Shown piece by piece: positions 1 to 7,670 of a stretch of DNA of 64,000 nucleotides. The translations under genes were made by a program, and so were the position numbers. Source of the DNA: Lentisphaerae bacterium WC36 (lineage in GTDB: Bacteria; Verrucomicrobiota; Lentisphaeria; Victivallales; SZUA-371); assembly GCA_020683205.1 (NCBI GenBank), contig CP085689.1, forward strand, positions 1,426,001-1,490,000. The letters run 5' to 3'. The notes under the pieces are model-generated. The model ran no database searches, was not told where the DNA came from, and saw nothing but the letters and a program-made list of their open reading frames with translations. How positions within the stretch are numbered: position 1 is the stretch's first letter; the number at the start of each line of letters is the position of its first letter.

Positions 1-561
1 TTTGCAAAAATTTGGAATAATTAATAAACTACTGATTAAAAAAACGTTTAGCGACAAAGCACCCAAAGCTGGCAAAAAGAATACCTTCTTTAAATTTAAT
101 ATTGACCCTATAATTCCACATAAGCAAATAAAAATAGAGTAGGGCATTATTATTGGTAGGATTTCAAATAAAATGCGATTTTTATCACTGATACTCTCTA
201 AATTGAATTTTAGAGAAAAAACAGCTGTAATAACTAATAGAGTGATAGCTGTTAATATCCATGCAACAGAAAGTAAAATTTTTGCTATTTTTATTCTAAC
301 TGTACGAATATTATTTTTGCTATTATCTTCACTAAGCAGTGGAACAATGACTGACCCCATTGCTCCTTCTCCTAAAATTCTGCGCAGAGAATTAGGAATC
401 ATAAATGCTAAAAACCATGCACTCGCCAAAACTTCTCCACCCAAAATACGAGCTTCTAGAATGACTCTAATGAAACCTAAAATACGGCTAATTATTGTTG
501 CAAAAGCAACGTTCATTGTATTTTTTAATAATTTTACTAATGAATTTGAATTGTGGGTCAC
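1..561 (-). CDS. murJ: Lipid II flippase MurJ (MviN family), N-terminal part, cut by left window edge
   Basis: Reverse-strand translation gives 187 codons open to the window edge. The start is GTG at 561; an in-frame TAA lies seven codons upstream, so no earlier start is possible. The N-terminus shows the family pattern SRILGFIRVILEARILGG followed by FMIPNSLRRILGEGAMGS, matching the MurJ/MviN 'RxLGFxRD...IPNxLRRLxxEGAF' block, and then hydrophobic membrane segments. The family moves the peptidoglycan precursor lipid II across the inner membrane. The canonical Asp after the first block is Val here (FIRV). The gene would run leftward out of the window. The Shine-Dalgarno sequence is weak (an AG-rich run just upstream). 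Identity is secure from the conserved block; the rest of the protein is not visible. Confidence 0.88.
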   Translation of the reverse strand, partial: MTHNSNSLVKLLKNTMNVAFATIISRILGFIRVILEARILGGEVLASAWFLAFMIPNSLRRILGEGAMGSVIVPLLSEDNSKNNIRTVRIKIAKILLSVAWILTAITLLVITAVFSLKFNLESISDKNRILFEILPIIMPYSIFICLCGIIGSILNLKKVFFLPALGALSLNVFLISSLLIIPNFCK

Positions 562-627
562 GGCTTTTTCTCTTTTTGTTTATTATATAATTAAAATATA
601 TCAACATTTTAATAAAAAACAACCATA

Positions 628-668
628 AATAAAAAAAGCAGATATCTTTATGGAAAAACATCTGCTTT
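628..668 (-). terminator. Intrinsic terminator of ychF
   Basis: A perfect 9-bp stem (635-643 with 660-668, AAAGCAGAT/ATCTGCTTT) is followed on the minus strand by a run of seven T. It lies just past the ychF stop codon and before murJ. Confidence 0.85.
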
Positions 669-690
669 GAAAAAATATTTTTATATGTAA

Positions 691-1791
691 TTATACAGAG
701 AAGCGTACGTGAACTACGTCACCATCCTCAACTACATAGTCTTTTCCTTCAATGCGCAATTTGCCTGCATTTTGAGCTCCATTCCAGCCGTCATTATTAA
801 TCATGTCATTATATGAAACTGTTTCCATACGAATAAAACCACGGCATAGGTCAGTGTGAATTTTTCCTGATGCTTCAGGAGCCTTCATTCCTTTTGTAAT
901 TGTCCATGCACGTGCTTCTTTAGGACCAACAGTAAAATATGTAATATAGCTTAATAGATCATAGCCAGTATGAATTACACGTTCTAAACCACTTTCGCTA
1001 ATGCCTAAATCTTCCATAAATGCTTTAGCTTCATCTTCATCAAGTTGGCTTAGCTCTTCCTCTAGTTTGCCACAAACAGGAATAACTTCAAGGTTATGCT
1101 CTTTTGCATATTCCATTAATTCTTTCGATGCGCCAGAATTACCAAAATCCATAAAAGTTGCTTCATCACTATTTGCAATTACAAAACTTGGCTTAACTGT
1201 TAGTAAATTTAATTTTGCTGCTGCTTGAATTTCTTTGCTATCTTCACGGTTAATTTGTGGGAGTTTGCCATCTTCAAGATTTTTAACATATTTTTGGCAT
1301 AGTTCTAGTTCATATTTAGTTTCAGCATCACCATTGCGAATTAACTTTTTATTTTTTTCTAAACGACGAGTTAATGCTTCCATATCAGCAATCATTAACT
1401 CAGTCATAATAACTTCGAGGTCATTACATGGCTCGACTTTGCCTGCAACGTGAACTACATTTTCATCATCAAATACACGAACAACATGCGCGATTGCATC
1501 AACACTACGAATGTGACCTAAAAATTGATTTCCTAATCCTTGCCCTTGGCTAGCTCCTTCAACCAAACCTGCAATATCTACAAATTCCATTGTTGCTGGA
1601 ATAATTTTTTGAGAACCTTCTAGTTTAGCTAATTTCAACAAACGCTCATCAGGTACGGCTACCATTCCTGTATTTGGTTCAATTGTGCAGAAAGGAAAGT
1701 TTGCAGATGCAGCGCCTCCTTTACTCAATGCGTTAAAAATTGTTGATTTACCAACATTAGGTAATCCTACAAATCCACATGAAAAACCCAT
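691..1791 (-). CDS. ychF: Ribosome-binding ATPase/GTPase YchF (Obg-like, OLA1 family)
   Basis: 366 residues, the usual YchF length. The G1 loop GLPNVGKST is near residue 8, G3 is DIAGLVEGASQGQGLG around residue 70, and the TGS domain occupies the C-terminus, where YFTVGPKEARAWTITKG is typical. YchF is a cytoplasmic P-loop NTPase that binds ribosomes and hydrolyses ATP rather than GTP; its role is in translation and stress tolerance. It stands as a single transcription unit: its own terminator lies immediately downstream, and about 140 bases of AT-rich leader with an inverted repeat lie upstream. Nothing unusual is seen in the protein. Confidence 0.97.
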   Translation of the reverse strand: MGFSCGFVGLPNVGKSTIFNALSKGGAASANFPFCTIEPNTGMVAVPDERLLKLAKLEGSQKIIPATMEFVDIAGLVEGASQGQGLGNQFLGHIRSVDAIAHVVRVFDDENVVHVAGKVEPCNDLEVIMTELMIADMEALTRRLEKNKKLIRNGDAETKYELELCQKYVKNLEDGKLPQINREDSKEIQAAAKLNLLTVKPSFVIANSDEATFMDFGNSGASKELMEYAKEHNLEVIPVCGKLEEELSQLDEDEAKAFMEDLGISESGLERVIHTGYDLLSYITYFTVGPKEARAWTITKGMKAPEASGKIHTDLCRGFIRMETVSYNDMINNDGWNGAQNAGKLRIEGKDYVVEDGDVVHVRFSV

Positions 1792-1831
1792 AATATTTTT
1801 ATATCCTATTAATAATAATTACTTTTTAATG

Positions 1832-1857
1832 TTATAGCTATTTTTACAAAGCTATAA
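1832..1857. promoter_or_regulatory. Inverted repeat in the ychF leader
   Basis: An 8-bp perfect inverted repeat (TTATAGCT at 1832-1839, AGCTATAA at 1850-1857) with a 10-base loop lies about 40 bases upstream of ychF. It has no T run in the ychF direction, so it is more likely an operator or leader hairpin than a terminator. Function unknown. Confidence 0.3.
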
Positions 1858-1930
1858 TTTACAACCTATTGCATCTTTCATCAAGTATTTTAATGCTTTT
1901 ATCTTAATAATTATCATTATATTAATTATA

Positions 1931-1971
1931 AAATAAAAAAGAAGACAATGTTTTGCAACATTATCTTCTTT
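1931..1971 (-). terminator. Terminator of the rpsM-rplQ ribosomal cluster
   Basis: A long stem pairs 1938-1952 with 1957-1971, with one mismatch and a 4-base loop. A T-rich stretch follows on the minus strand. It sits about 55 bases beyond the rplQ stop. Confidence 0.85.
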
Positions 1972-2025
1972 ATAAAGTGTAATATTTAAGGCAGTGCGCC
2001 TTAAAAATTAGTAGTCATCTACAAC

Positions 2026-2400
2026 TTACTCAGCAGAAACTGCTTCGCCTTCTACTAATTGGATAATACACATTTCAGCAGCATCACCACGGCGAACACC
2101 AGTCTTCATGATTCTAGTGTAACCACCATTGCGGTTAGCGTATTGAGGCGCTACTTCGTCAAATAACAATTTAACGTGGCTAACGCTACGCATGCGAGCG
2201 ATAGCTAAGCGACGACGATGTAAATCACCTTTTTTGCCTAATGTGATCAATTTTTCAGCAAAACGACGTAATTCTTTTGCTTTAGCTACAGTAGTTTTGA
2301 TTTGCCCGTGCTCGAAAAGACTGCAAGCCATATTAGCTAGCATCGCCTTACGGTGAGCTCCAGTTCTACCAATTTTAAACGTATGTACTCTATGACGCAT
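2026..2400 (-). CDS. rplQ: 50S ribosomal protein L17
   Basis: 124 residues, the usual bacterial L17 size. The start MRHRVHTFKIGRTGAHRKAM is the L17 signature, followed by the basic region ELRRFAEKLITLGKKGD. L17 binds 23S rRNA near the exit tunnel. It is the last gene of the minus-strand cluster rpmJ-rpsM-rpsK-rpoA-rplQ, only six bases behind the rpoA stop, and is followed by a strong terminator. Confidence 0.98.
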   Translation of the reverse strand: MRHRVHTFKIGRTGAHRKAMLANMACSLFEHGQIKTTVAKAKELRRFAEKLITLGKKGDLHRRRLAIARMRSVSHVKLLFDEVAPQYANRNGGYTRIMKTGVRRGDAAEMCIIQLVEGEAVSAE

Positions 2401-2406
2401 TATTTA

Positions 2407-3432
2407 TTATACCTCCTGATCAGAGCCAGATTTCACGCGATCAGCTTCTTTCTCAATAGCATTAAGTAAGTTTTCGCTGAAATTCATTCCAAGCTCGAAT
2501 CCGAAATTTTCAAGTTTTTCTTTAATTTCATCCAATGATTTCTTACCGAAGTTACGATACTTTAACATACGGCTTTCAGTTTTGCTCACTAACTCACCAA
2601 TAATTTTAATATTAGCATTATTTAAGCAATTGCTTGCGCGTACTGTTAAATCAAGTACCTCAACATCTTGTGATAAGAATTTGTAGTACTTTTGCTCATC
2701 TTCATCTAGAGTTGCAATGATACTATCTTCACCAACTAAATCTCCTAAGAATGGACGTAAGTGATCTTTTACGATTTTTGCAGCATTTTTTACTGCATCG
2801 CGTGGACAAATACTTCCATCCGTCCAAACTTCTAAAATCAAGCTATCCATTTCTGTTTCTTCCGCAACACGAGCAGCACCAACATTGTAGCGTACACGTG
2901 TAACAGGACTAAATAGGCAATCAATTGGAATTGTACCAATTGGATGATTTGGTTTCTTATTTTGCTCAGCAGGAACCCAGTCTCTGCCTTTTGCAATTTC
3001 AATCTCTGCTCTGAATGGCATATTTTTATCTAAAGTGCAGATTCTTTGTTCTGGATTTAGAATCTCAACAGTACCATCAGTAATTATATCAGCAGCAGTT
3101 ACTTCACCAGCCGTGTCTTTTCTAATCTCGAGAGTTTTAGGTATATCACCATTCAAGGTTAATCTAACTCTTTTTAAGTTTAGAATAATCTCTGTAACAT
3201 CCTCTCTAACTCCTGGAAGAGAAGCAAACTCATGTGCAACACCATCAATCCTTACAGCAGAAATTGCAGCTCCTTCAAGGTGTGATTTTAATACTCGACG
3301 TAATGAGTTGCCAAGAGTGTGACCAAATCCGCTCAAAAAAGGAGCAGCTGTAAACTTAGCATACGTATTTGTCGCTGTACTCTCATCTACTTCTAGAGTA
3401 TGTGGCATAATGAACCCAGATGCAGCAGCCAT
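2407..3432 (-). CDS. rpoA: DNA-directed RNA polymerase subunit alpha
   Basis: 341 residues. The N-terminal domain contains the FGHTLGNSLRRVLKSHLEGAA block used for dimerisation and beta/beta-prime binding. The C-terminal domain (about 255-330) carries DLTVRASNCLNNANIKIIGEL and the helix-hairpin-helix that contacts UP elements and activators. The gene sits between rpsK and rplQ with no rpsD in front of it, unlike Gammaproteobacteria. The gap to rpsK is 77 bases, so an internal promoter is possible but not evident. Confidence 0.98.
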   Translation of the reverse strand: MAAASGFIMPHTLEVDESTATNTYAKFTAAPFLSGFGHTLGNSLRRVLKSHLEGAAISAVRIDGVAHEFASLPGVREDVTEIILNLKRVRLTLNGDIPKTLEIRKDTAGEVTAADIITDGTVEILNPEQRICTLDKNMPFRAEIEIAKGRDWVPAEQNKKPNHPIGTIPIDCLFSPVTRVRYNVGAARVAEETEMDSLILEVWTDGSICPRDAVKNAAKIVKDHLRPFLGDLVGEDSIIATLDEDEQKYYKFLSQDVEVLDLTVRASNCLNNANIKIIGELVSKTESRMLKYRNFGKKSLDEIKEKLENFGFELGMNFSENLLNAIEKEADRVKSGSDQEV

Positions 3433-3509
3433 ATTATTCCTCCAGTTATTTTATTTTATTAAATTTAAAGCAATAAATTTAAAATTAAAATATTGCCTTT
3501 TGTTTACTA

Positions 3510-3959
3510 TTAAACACGACGTCTTTTTGGTGGACGACAACCATTGTGTGGTACTGGAGTAACATCTTTAATTGTTGTTACTTCGATTCCACTTGCAGCA
3601 ATACCTCTAACTGCAGACTCACGACCAGCTCCTGGACCTTTGATTCTAACTTCAACCTCTTTCATACCAAGAGCTTGAGCTTTTACAGCTGCATCACCAG
3701 CGATAACTTGCGCTGCATATGCAGTACTTTTACGAGAACCTTTGAATCCATTTTTACCGCCAGTTGACCAGCAAAGCACATTACCATGTAAATCTGTAAA
3801 TGTAACTTTTGTATTATTAAAAGTAGCGTGTACAAATGCAATACCTGCAGGTACATAGCGACCACCTTTAACTTTCTTCTTAGCAGTTTTTACTTCTGCT
3901 GTTTCCTCTGTTGCAACAGCATTAGTATTTTCTACTGTATTTTTAATTTCTTCAGACAT
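3510..3959 (-). CDS. rpsK: 30S ribosomal protein S11 with an N-terminal extension
   Basis: 149 residues; the S11 core begins around residue 30 ([21 protein letters not shown]) and ends in the expected basic tail [12 protein letters not shown]11 forms part of the 30S platform. Compared with the roughly 129-residue E. coli protein, there are about 25 extra residues at the N-terminus, rich in Glu, Ala and Thr, then a Lys cluster. This is an acidic then basic tail of unknown role. The start has an upstream AGGAAAG-like ribosome site and no later Met precedes the core, so the extension looks real. Confidence 0.97.
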   Translation of the reverse strand: MSEEIKNTVENTNAVATEETAEVKTAKKKVKGGRYVPAGIAFVHATFNNTKVTFTDLHGNVLCWSTGGKNGFKGSRKSTAYAAQVIAGDAAVKAQALGMKEVEVRIKGPGAGRESAVRGIAASGIEVTTIKDVTPVPHNGCRPPKRRRV

Positions 3960-4082
3960 TTTTATATCTTTCCTTAAAAAACATTTAAATTTTCTTCATT
4001 AATAAAACTCTATTTTGGCTATTTAAATAATTTCTAACCAAAATTTTATGAAAATAAGTTAAATCTTATTTGTAAATTCAAC

Positions 4083-4478
4083 TTATTTTCCAGCCAATTT
4101 ACGAAGAGTTTTATCACGAATAGCTCCAACAGTAGATTTCTTACCTTTTCTTGTACGTGCGTTGGTCTTAGTTCTTTGACCACGAACTGGTAAGCCACGA
4201 CGATGTCTAACGCCGCGGTAGCAGCTAATAGATTGTAAACGACGAATATCGCCAGATACAACACGACGTAAATCACCTTCTACAATAATGTCATTCTGTA
4301 AGATTACTGTAATTGCTGCAATGTGATCAGCAGATAAATCATTTGCTTTTAGATCACGAGGAATACCAGCTTTCTCGATGATTTCAAGAGCTTTAGCTGG
4401 ACCTACACCGTAGATATAGCGTAATGCGTATTCTACTTTTTTCTTTCCTGGAATATCAATTCCTATAATACGAGGCAT
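4083..4478 (-). CDS. rpsM: 30S ribosomal protein S13
   Basis: 131 residues. It starts MPRIIGIDIPGKKKVEYALRY and contains YGVGPAKALEI and CYRGVRHRRGLPVRGQRTKTNARTRKG, all diagnostic for S13. S13 sits in the head of the 30S subunit and contacts the P-site tRNA and bridges to 50S. It is followed by rpsK and preceded by rpmJ, the standard order of the distal spc/alpha operon. Confidence 0.98.
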   Translation of the reverse strand: MPRIIGIDIPGKKKVEYALRYIYGVGPAKALEIIEKAGIPRDLKANDLSADHIAAITVILQNDIIVEGDLRRVVSGDIRRLQSISCYRGVRHRRGLPVRGQRTKTNARTRKGKKSTVGAIRDKTLRKLAGK

Positions 4479-4523
4479 GATTCTTTATACCCTTATTTAG
4501 TATTAAACATTCTAATTAAAAAC

Positions 4524-4640
4524 TTAACCTTGTCTTTGCTTGTGACGCGGGTTACGTGAACAAATAACTCTAACGATACCATTTCGTTTGATTACCTGAC
4601 AGTATTCGCATCTGCGCTTTACGGACGCTCTAACTTTCAT
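4524..4640 (-). CDS. rpmJ: 50S ribosomal protein L36
   Basis: A 38-residue gene. It starts [20 protein letters not shown] and ends HKQRQG. It is the zinc-binding form of L36 with a Cys-x2-Cys pair, a later Cys and the final His (C11, C14, C27, H33 approximately). It lies 45 bases upstream of rpsM on the same strand, the typical position for rpmJ. L36 is a small 23S rRNA-binding protein. Confidence 0.95.
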   Translation of the reverse strand: MKVRASVKRRCEYCQVIKRNGIVRVICSRNPRHKQRQG

Positions 4641-4701
4641 GTCAATTAAATCCTTTATAGTTAGAAACTTATAATTTTAATCTTTTATCTTTTTTGTGCC
4701 T

Positions 4702-4731
4702 AATTCAGTATTTAAGAGATTATACTGAATT
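4702..4731. repeat. Inverted repeat upstream of rpmJ
   Basis: A perfect 10-bp inverted repeat (AATTCAGTAT / ATACTGAATT) with a 10-base loop. There is no T run on either side. It lies in the presumed promoter/leader of the ribosomal cluster, so a leader hairpin is possible; nothing proves it. Confidence 0.4.
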
Positions 4732-4789
4732 GGGCTAAGATAACCCTGTTATATAATACGGCGGTGGAAAAGCGTATATATAAATCAAT

Positions 4790-4821
4790 ACACATAGAGT
4801 TGATAATATAGCTCTATGTGT
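4790..4821 (-). terminator. Hairpin downstream of the zinc-ribbon gene, possible terminator
   Basis: A perfect 10-bp inverted repeat (ACACATAGAG / CTCTATGTGT) with a 12-base loop lies between the 4870-5109 gene and the ribosomal cluster. On the minus strand the sequence after it is AT-rich but lacks a clean T run, so termination is only likely. Confidence 0.5.
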
Positions 4822-4869
4822 AGTTAGTTCAAGTCGTTTGTTGAGAAAAATTCAAAAAAAAAGTTATTT

Positions 4870-5109
4870 TTAAAGATTTATACGATCTTTTTTTGAAAAA
4901 TCACTGTTTTTTGTCATGATTTTGGTCCATTCCTCTACAATTGGCTGAAGTATGAAATCTTCAAACTCATTGTTTTCGGGAAAGTTGTAATCGCAGTATG
5001 GGCATTGATTAAACATTTCAATGTCAACATGCAAAAGCTTTTCACTGCATTTAGGACATTTCATGCTATTGCTTTTAGAATTTTGAACTTTTATATACTT
5101 TGAAGACAT
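4870..5109 (-). CDS. Small zinc-ribbon protein of unknown function
   Basis: 79 residues. Two Cys-x2-Cys pairs, CPKC (about 18-21) and CPYC (about 36-39), sit 14 residues apart and make a typical four-Cys zinc ribbon. The rest is an acidic stretch and a helical tail with no recognisable domain. There is no signal peptide. A Shine-Dalgarno-like GGAAG precedes the ATG. It follows yraN on the same strand after about 85 bases. I do not recognise a named family. Confidence 0.6.
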   Translation of the reverse strand: MSSKYIKVQNSKSNSMKCPKCSEKLLHVDIEMFNQCPYCDYNFPENNEFEDFILQPIVEEWTKIMTKNSDFSKKDRINL

Positions 5110-5193
5110 ATTTAAAACTTCCTTTTTGTTACCAACTTGATTTTAATATATATGCCTTGCTGTTTCTTGTAAACTATTTAGATGTTTTTTTTC

Positions 5194-5622
5194 TTAAAAA
5201 AAATCACAGTGGTGGTAAATTTCTTGCAAATTGTTTTGCTTTGTAAATATTATTTCAATAAAATCAAATCGGCACTTAAAGTCTGGGCTGCCTAAGGATT
5301 TGATATAATATTTTGCACTATTTTTAATGCGTTTGCGTTGTTTATAGCTGAAGTTGTCTAAAGGTTTATATAATTCATGAAAGGTGCGACTTTTTACTTC
5401 CACAAAGACCAATGTATCACCATCTCGTGCGACAATATCTATCTCTCCACGTGCATTACGGTAATTCCTCATGAGAATGTTGTAATATTTATCCTTTAAA
5501 ACATTGGTTGCAATGCTTTCACCTTTTGCTCCTAGTTTTATATGGGGAGCTCGTCTTTTAAAAAATAAAAAGTGTGAAAGCATCTGCTTTTTTACATTAT
5601 TTATAACAGAATTATCACTCAT
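5194..5622 (-). CDS. yraN: UPF0102 protein, YraN family (putative endonuclease fold)
   Basis: 142 residues. The core from about residue 30 has GAKGESIATNVLKDKYYNILMRN, then RNARGEIDIVARDGDTLVFVEVKSR. The E-I-D ... E-V-K arrangement is that of the restriction-endonuclease-like fold of YraN/UPF0102. The biochemical role of the family is not firmly settled. The start codon overlaps the stop of the anti-sigma-like gene by four bases (ATGA), so it is translationally coupled to it. Confidence 0.9.
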   Translation of the reverse strand: MSDNSVINNVKKQMLSHFLFFKRRAPHIKLGAKGESIATNVLKDKYYNILMRNYRNARGEIDIVARDGDTLVFVEVKSRTFHELYKPLDNFSYKQRKRIKNSAKYYIKSLGSPDFKCRFDFIEIIFTKQNNLQEIYHHCDFF

Positions 5623-6215
5623 AATTCTGAAAGGTTATTCTCAGTTAATTTTTCAACAATGTCGCTATAATTATTGCCAATATCATTTTCTTCATTCATA
5701 GTCATCATCTCATTGATGTCATCATCCTTAATAGAATTGTATGCAATATTCTCAGATTGTTCTTCAATTAATCCATTTAAAATATTTAATCCTTGTTTAA
5801 TTTCATATTCATCATTTTTAAAATTGTTTTTTAAGGCAATGAAATCATCTTTATTACTATTATAAATAATGAACATATTTGAAAATGCTACAATAACTGC
5901 AGCCGCTGTTGCAATTGGTAGTAAAAATTTTAAAATAAAATTCGTTTTTATATTTTCTTTTGTCTCTTGTGTTTTGCTATATGCATAGTTTTTAATATTA
6001 AAGTCTGCACTTACTGGAGGTGATGCTTCTTCTTTTAAGTTTAATTTTAAAATTTTATTAGCTAAACTTGTATTACTAAAAACATTATTGCAATCTATAC
6101 AATTTTCGATATGCCCCATCTCTTTATGAGAAAGACTTTGTTTATTAAAACCTTTCTCTAAAAGTTTTAATTGTAATTCACTACAATACTCATTCATTTT
6201 AGTTGTTGTCCTCAA
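5619..6215 (-). CDS. Membrane anti-sigma factor-like protein
   Basis: 198 residues. The N-terminal section contains H-x3-C-x2-C (HIENCIDC, about residues 35-42), the pattern of zinc-binding anti-sigma domains. One transmembrane segment lies around residues 90-115 (FILKFLLPIATAAAVIVAF). The C-terminal half is acidic, low-complexity and probably periplasmic. It overlaps the upstream ECF sigma gene by 17 bases, the usual arrangement of a sigma factor and its regulator. The role is inferred from this position and the zinc motif; overall similarity to known anti-sigma factors was not tested. Confidence 0.65.
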   Translation of the reverse strand: MRTTTKMNEYCSELQLKLLEKGFNKQSLSHKEMGHIENCIDCNNVFSNTSLANKILKLNLKEEASPPVSADFNIKNYAYSKTQETKENIKTNFILKFLLPIATAAAVIVAFSNMFIIYNSNKDDFIALKNNFKNDEYEIKQGLNILNGLIEEQSENIAYNSIKDDDINEMMTMNEENDIGNNYSDIVEKLTENNLSEL

Positions 6216-6765
6216 TTTTTAAATATGTTAGTTCTATTTTTAATTTATTAAGTGCGTATTTCATTCTGCTTAAAACCGTATTAATTGAGCAGTCTTGAAT
6301 CTTTGCAATTTCTTTGAAACTAACATCATTACTTCTTAACAAAAAAACCTCTCTAAGATTTTCTGGTAATTTATCAAGAGCTTTAGTTATGGCTTGACTA
6401 ATTTCTAAATTATTTAAGTCTTGCCACGGTTCATTATAATCTTTAGTAATCTCAATCCCATCATCATCAAATGCTTCTCTTGCGATAGTGTTTTGATGTT
6501 TTTTATTTTTTCTAACATTGTCAATTACGAGATTTCTCGCAATTGTAAAAGCCCAATAAATGAATTTATCTTTATCTGAATACTTGTCTAGCTTATTAAT
6601 TATTTTTACCCACGTTTGTTGAAAAATATCATCACATAAATGCTGATTATTATAAACTAATTTATATATATACGAATAGAGTGGCTTTCTATATTTTTCA
6701 TAGAGAGCATCAAAGCATTTATTATCGCCTTTTAAATATTTTTCTATTAACTGACAGTCTTCCAC
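6199..6765 (-). CDS. ECF-type RNA polymerase sigma factor (sigma-70 family)
   Basis: 188 residues. Region 2 covers about 20-85 (DDIFQQTWVKIINKLDKY and the WAFTIARNLVIDNVRK segment) and region 4 about 125-180 (LPENLREVFLLR..., then FKEIAKIQDCSINTVLSRMK, a helix-turn-helix). There is no region 1.1 or 3, so it is ECF class. It would direct RNA polymerase to a specific promoter set in response to an envelope or cytoplasmic signal passed by the overlapping downstream membrane protein. It is transcribed divergently from purO. Confidence 0.93.
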   Translation of the reverse strand: MEDCQLIEKYLKGDNKCFDALYEKYRKPLYSYIYKLVYNNQHLCDDIFQQTWVKIINKLDKYSDKDKFIYWAFTIARNLVIDNVRKNKKHQNTIAREAFDDDGIEITKDYNEPWQDLNNLEISQAITKALDKLPENLREVFLLRSNDVSFKEIAKIQDCSINTVLSRMKYALNKLKIELTYLKIEDNN

Positions 6766-6898
6766 TCGATAAATTCTTTACATTTTAGAATGCAAATTAT
6801 AACAACTACATTCAGATTGGCATTTTTAACTTAATGCTAATAATATAAACGCATTTTTATGAATTTTATTGTTATTTAAACATTTTTTTTGAATATTT

Positions 6899-6926
6899 TT
6901 GTCAATTGCTTATATTAAGAGATAAT
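6899..6926 (+). promoter_or_regulatory. Candidate sigma-70 promoter for purO
   Basis: TTGTCA (6899-6904) and GATAAT (6921-6926) separated by 16 bases, about 60 bases upstream of the purO start. Both hexamers are 5/6 matches to consensus. Judged by sequence only. Confidence 0.5.
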
Positions 6927-6986
6927 TGTCGAGTAAATATAAATATTTTTATTAAAAATACTATTTTAAAAATAATGGAGTAAACT

Positions 6987-7622
6987 ATGTACGTAGGAAG
7001 AATTGTTGCGATTGCAAGAACTAAAGATAATAAAAATTGTGCAATGTATCGAGTGTCATCACGCTCATTCCCAAATCGTGAAGCGCGTGAAAATGATGGT
7101 GTAGTTTCAATTATGCCAAGAGCTGGTTTTGAAGCTGATTTACAAAAAAGTCCATACATCGCATATAACTGTGTGCGCACTGCAAATGATTATGCTGTTG
7201 TGACAAATGGATCACACACTGATCCAATTGTTGAAAAAATTAAAATGGGAATGCCTCCTCGCGACGCATTGGCATTAGGTTTACTGGCGATGGATTATGA
7301 AAAAGATGATTATAACACTCCACGTATTGCCGCGGTGGTTCACAAAACTGATAATGTTGCATTTTTAGCGACAATTCGTCATGATGCAGTACACGTAACA
7401 AGTTTCACTCTAGAAGCAGGTCAAGCATTTTATGTGGCTACTTATGAACATAATACTCCATCTTGCCACTATATGGATAAAGGTTTTACTGCATTAACAG
7501 CGGCTGAAGGCTGTGATTATGTTGTAGAAGGTGGTGTTTTTGCTGAATTAAAAAACCCAGTAACATCAACTGCAGTTGTGGCTAGCGAAGCTGGTTTTGA
7601 AATTGCAACAAAAGTAATTTAA
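6987..7622 (+). CDS. purO: IMP cyclohydrolase, archaeal PurO type
   Basis: 211 residues. The N-terminus MYVGRIVAIARTKDNK and the segments YRVSSRSFPNRE, SPYIAYNCVRT, NGSHTDPI and LLAMDYEKDDYNTPRIAA match the PurO family known from methanogens. PurO closes FAICAR to IMP, the last step of purine synthesis, a reaction that most bacteria carry out with the C-terminal half of PurH. A clear GGAG ribosome site stands seven bases before the ATG. It is monocistronic-looking and lies divergent from the ECF sigma gene. Finding this form in a bacterium is uncommon but recorded for some anaerobes. No PurH is present in this window. Confidence 0.93.
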   Translation: MYVGRIVAIARTKDNKNCAMYRVSSRSFPNREARENDGVVSIMPRAGFEADLQKSPYIAYNCVRTANDYAVVTNGSHTDPIVEKIKMGMPPRDALALGLLAMDYEKDDYNTPRIAAVVHKTDNVAFLATIRHDAVHVTSFTLEAGQAFYVATYEHNTPSCHYMDKGFTALTAAEGCDYVVEGGVFAELKNPVTSTAVVASEAGFEIATKVI

Positions 7623-7670
7623 TTTGCTTTTAATTATTATAATAAAAATGAACAAAAGGATTATTAAGAA

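Noticed and set aside
173-628. Plus-strand open frame of 151 codons at the left edge
   Set aside because: It lies antisense to a clear MurJ coding frame on the minus strand that contains the conserved family block; the plus-strand frame has no family pattern or ribosome site.
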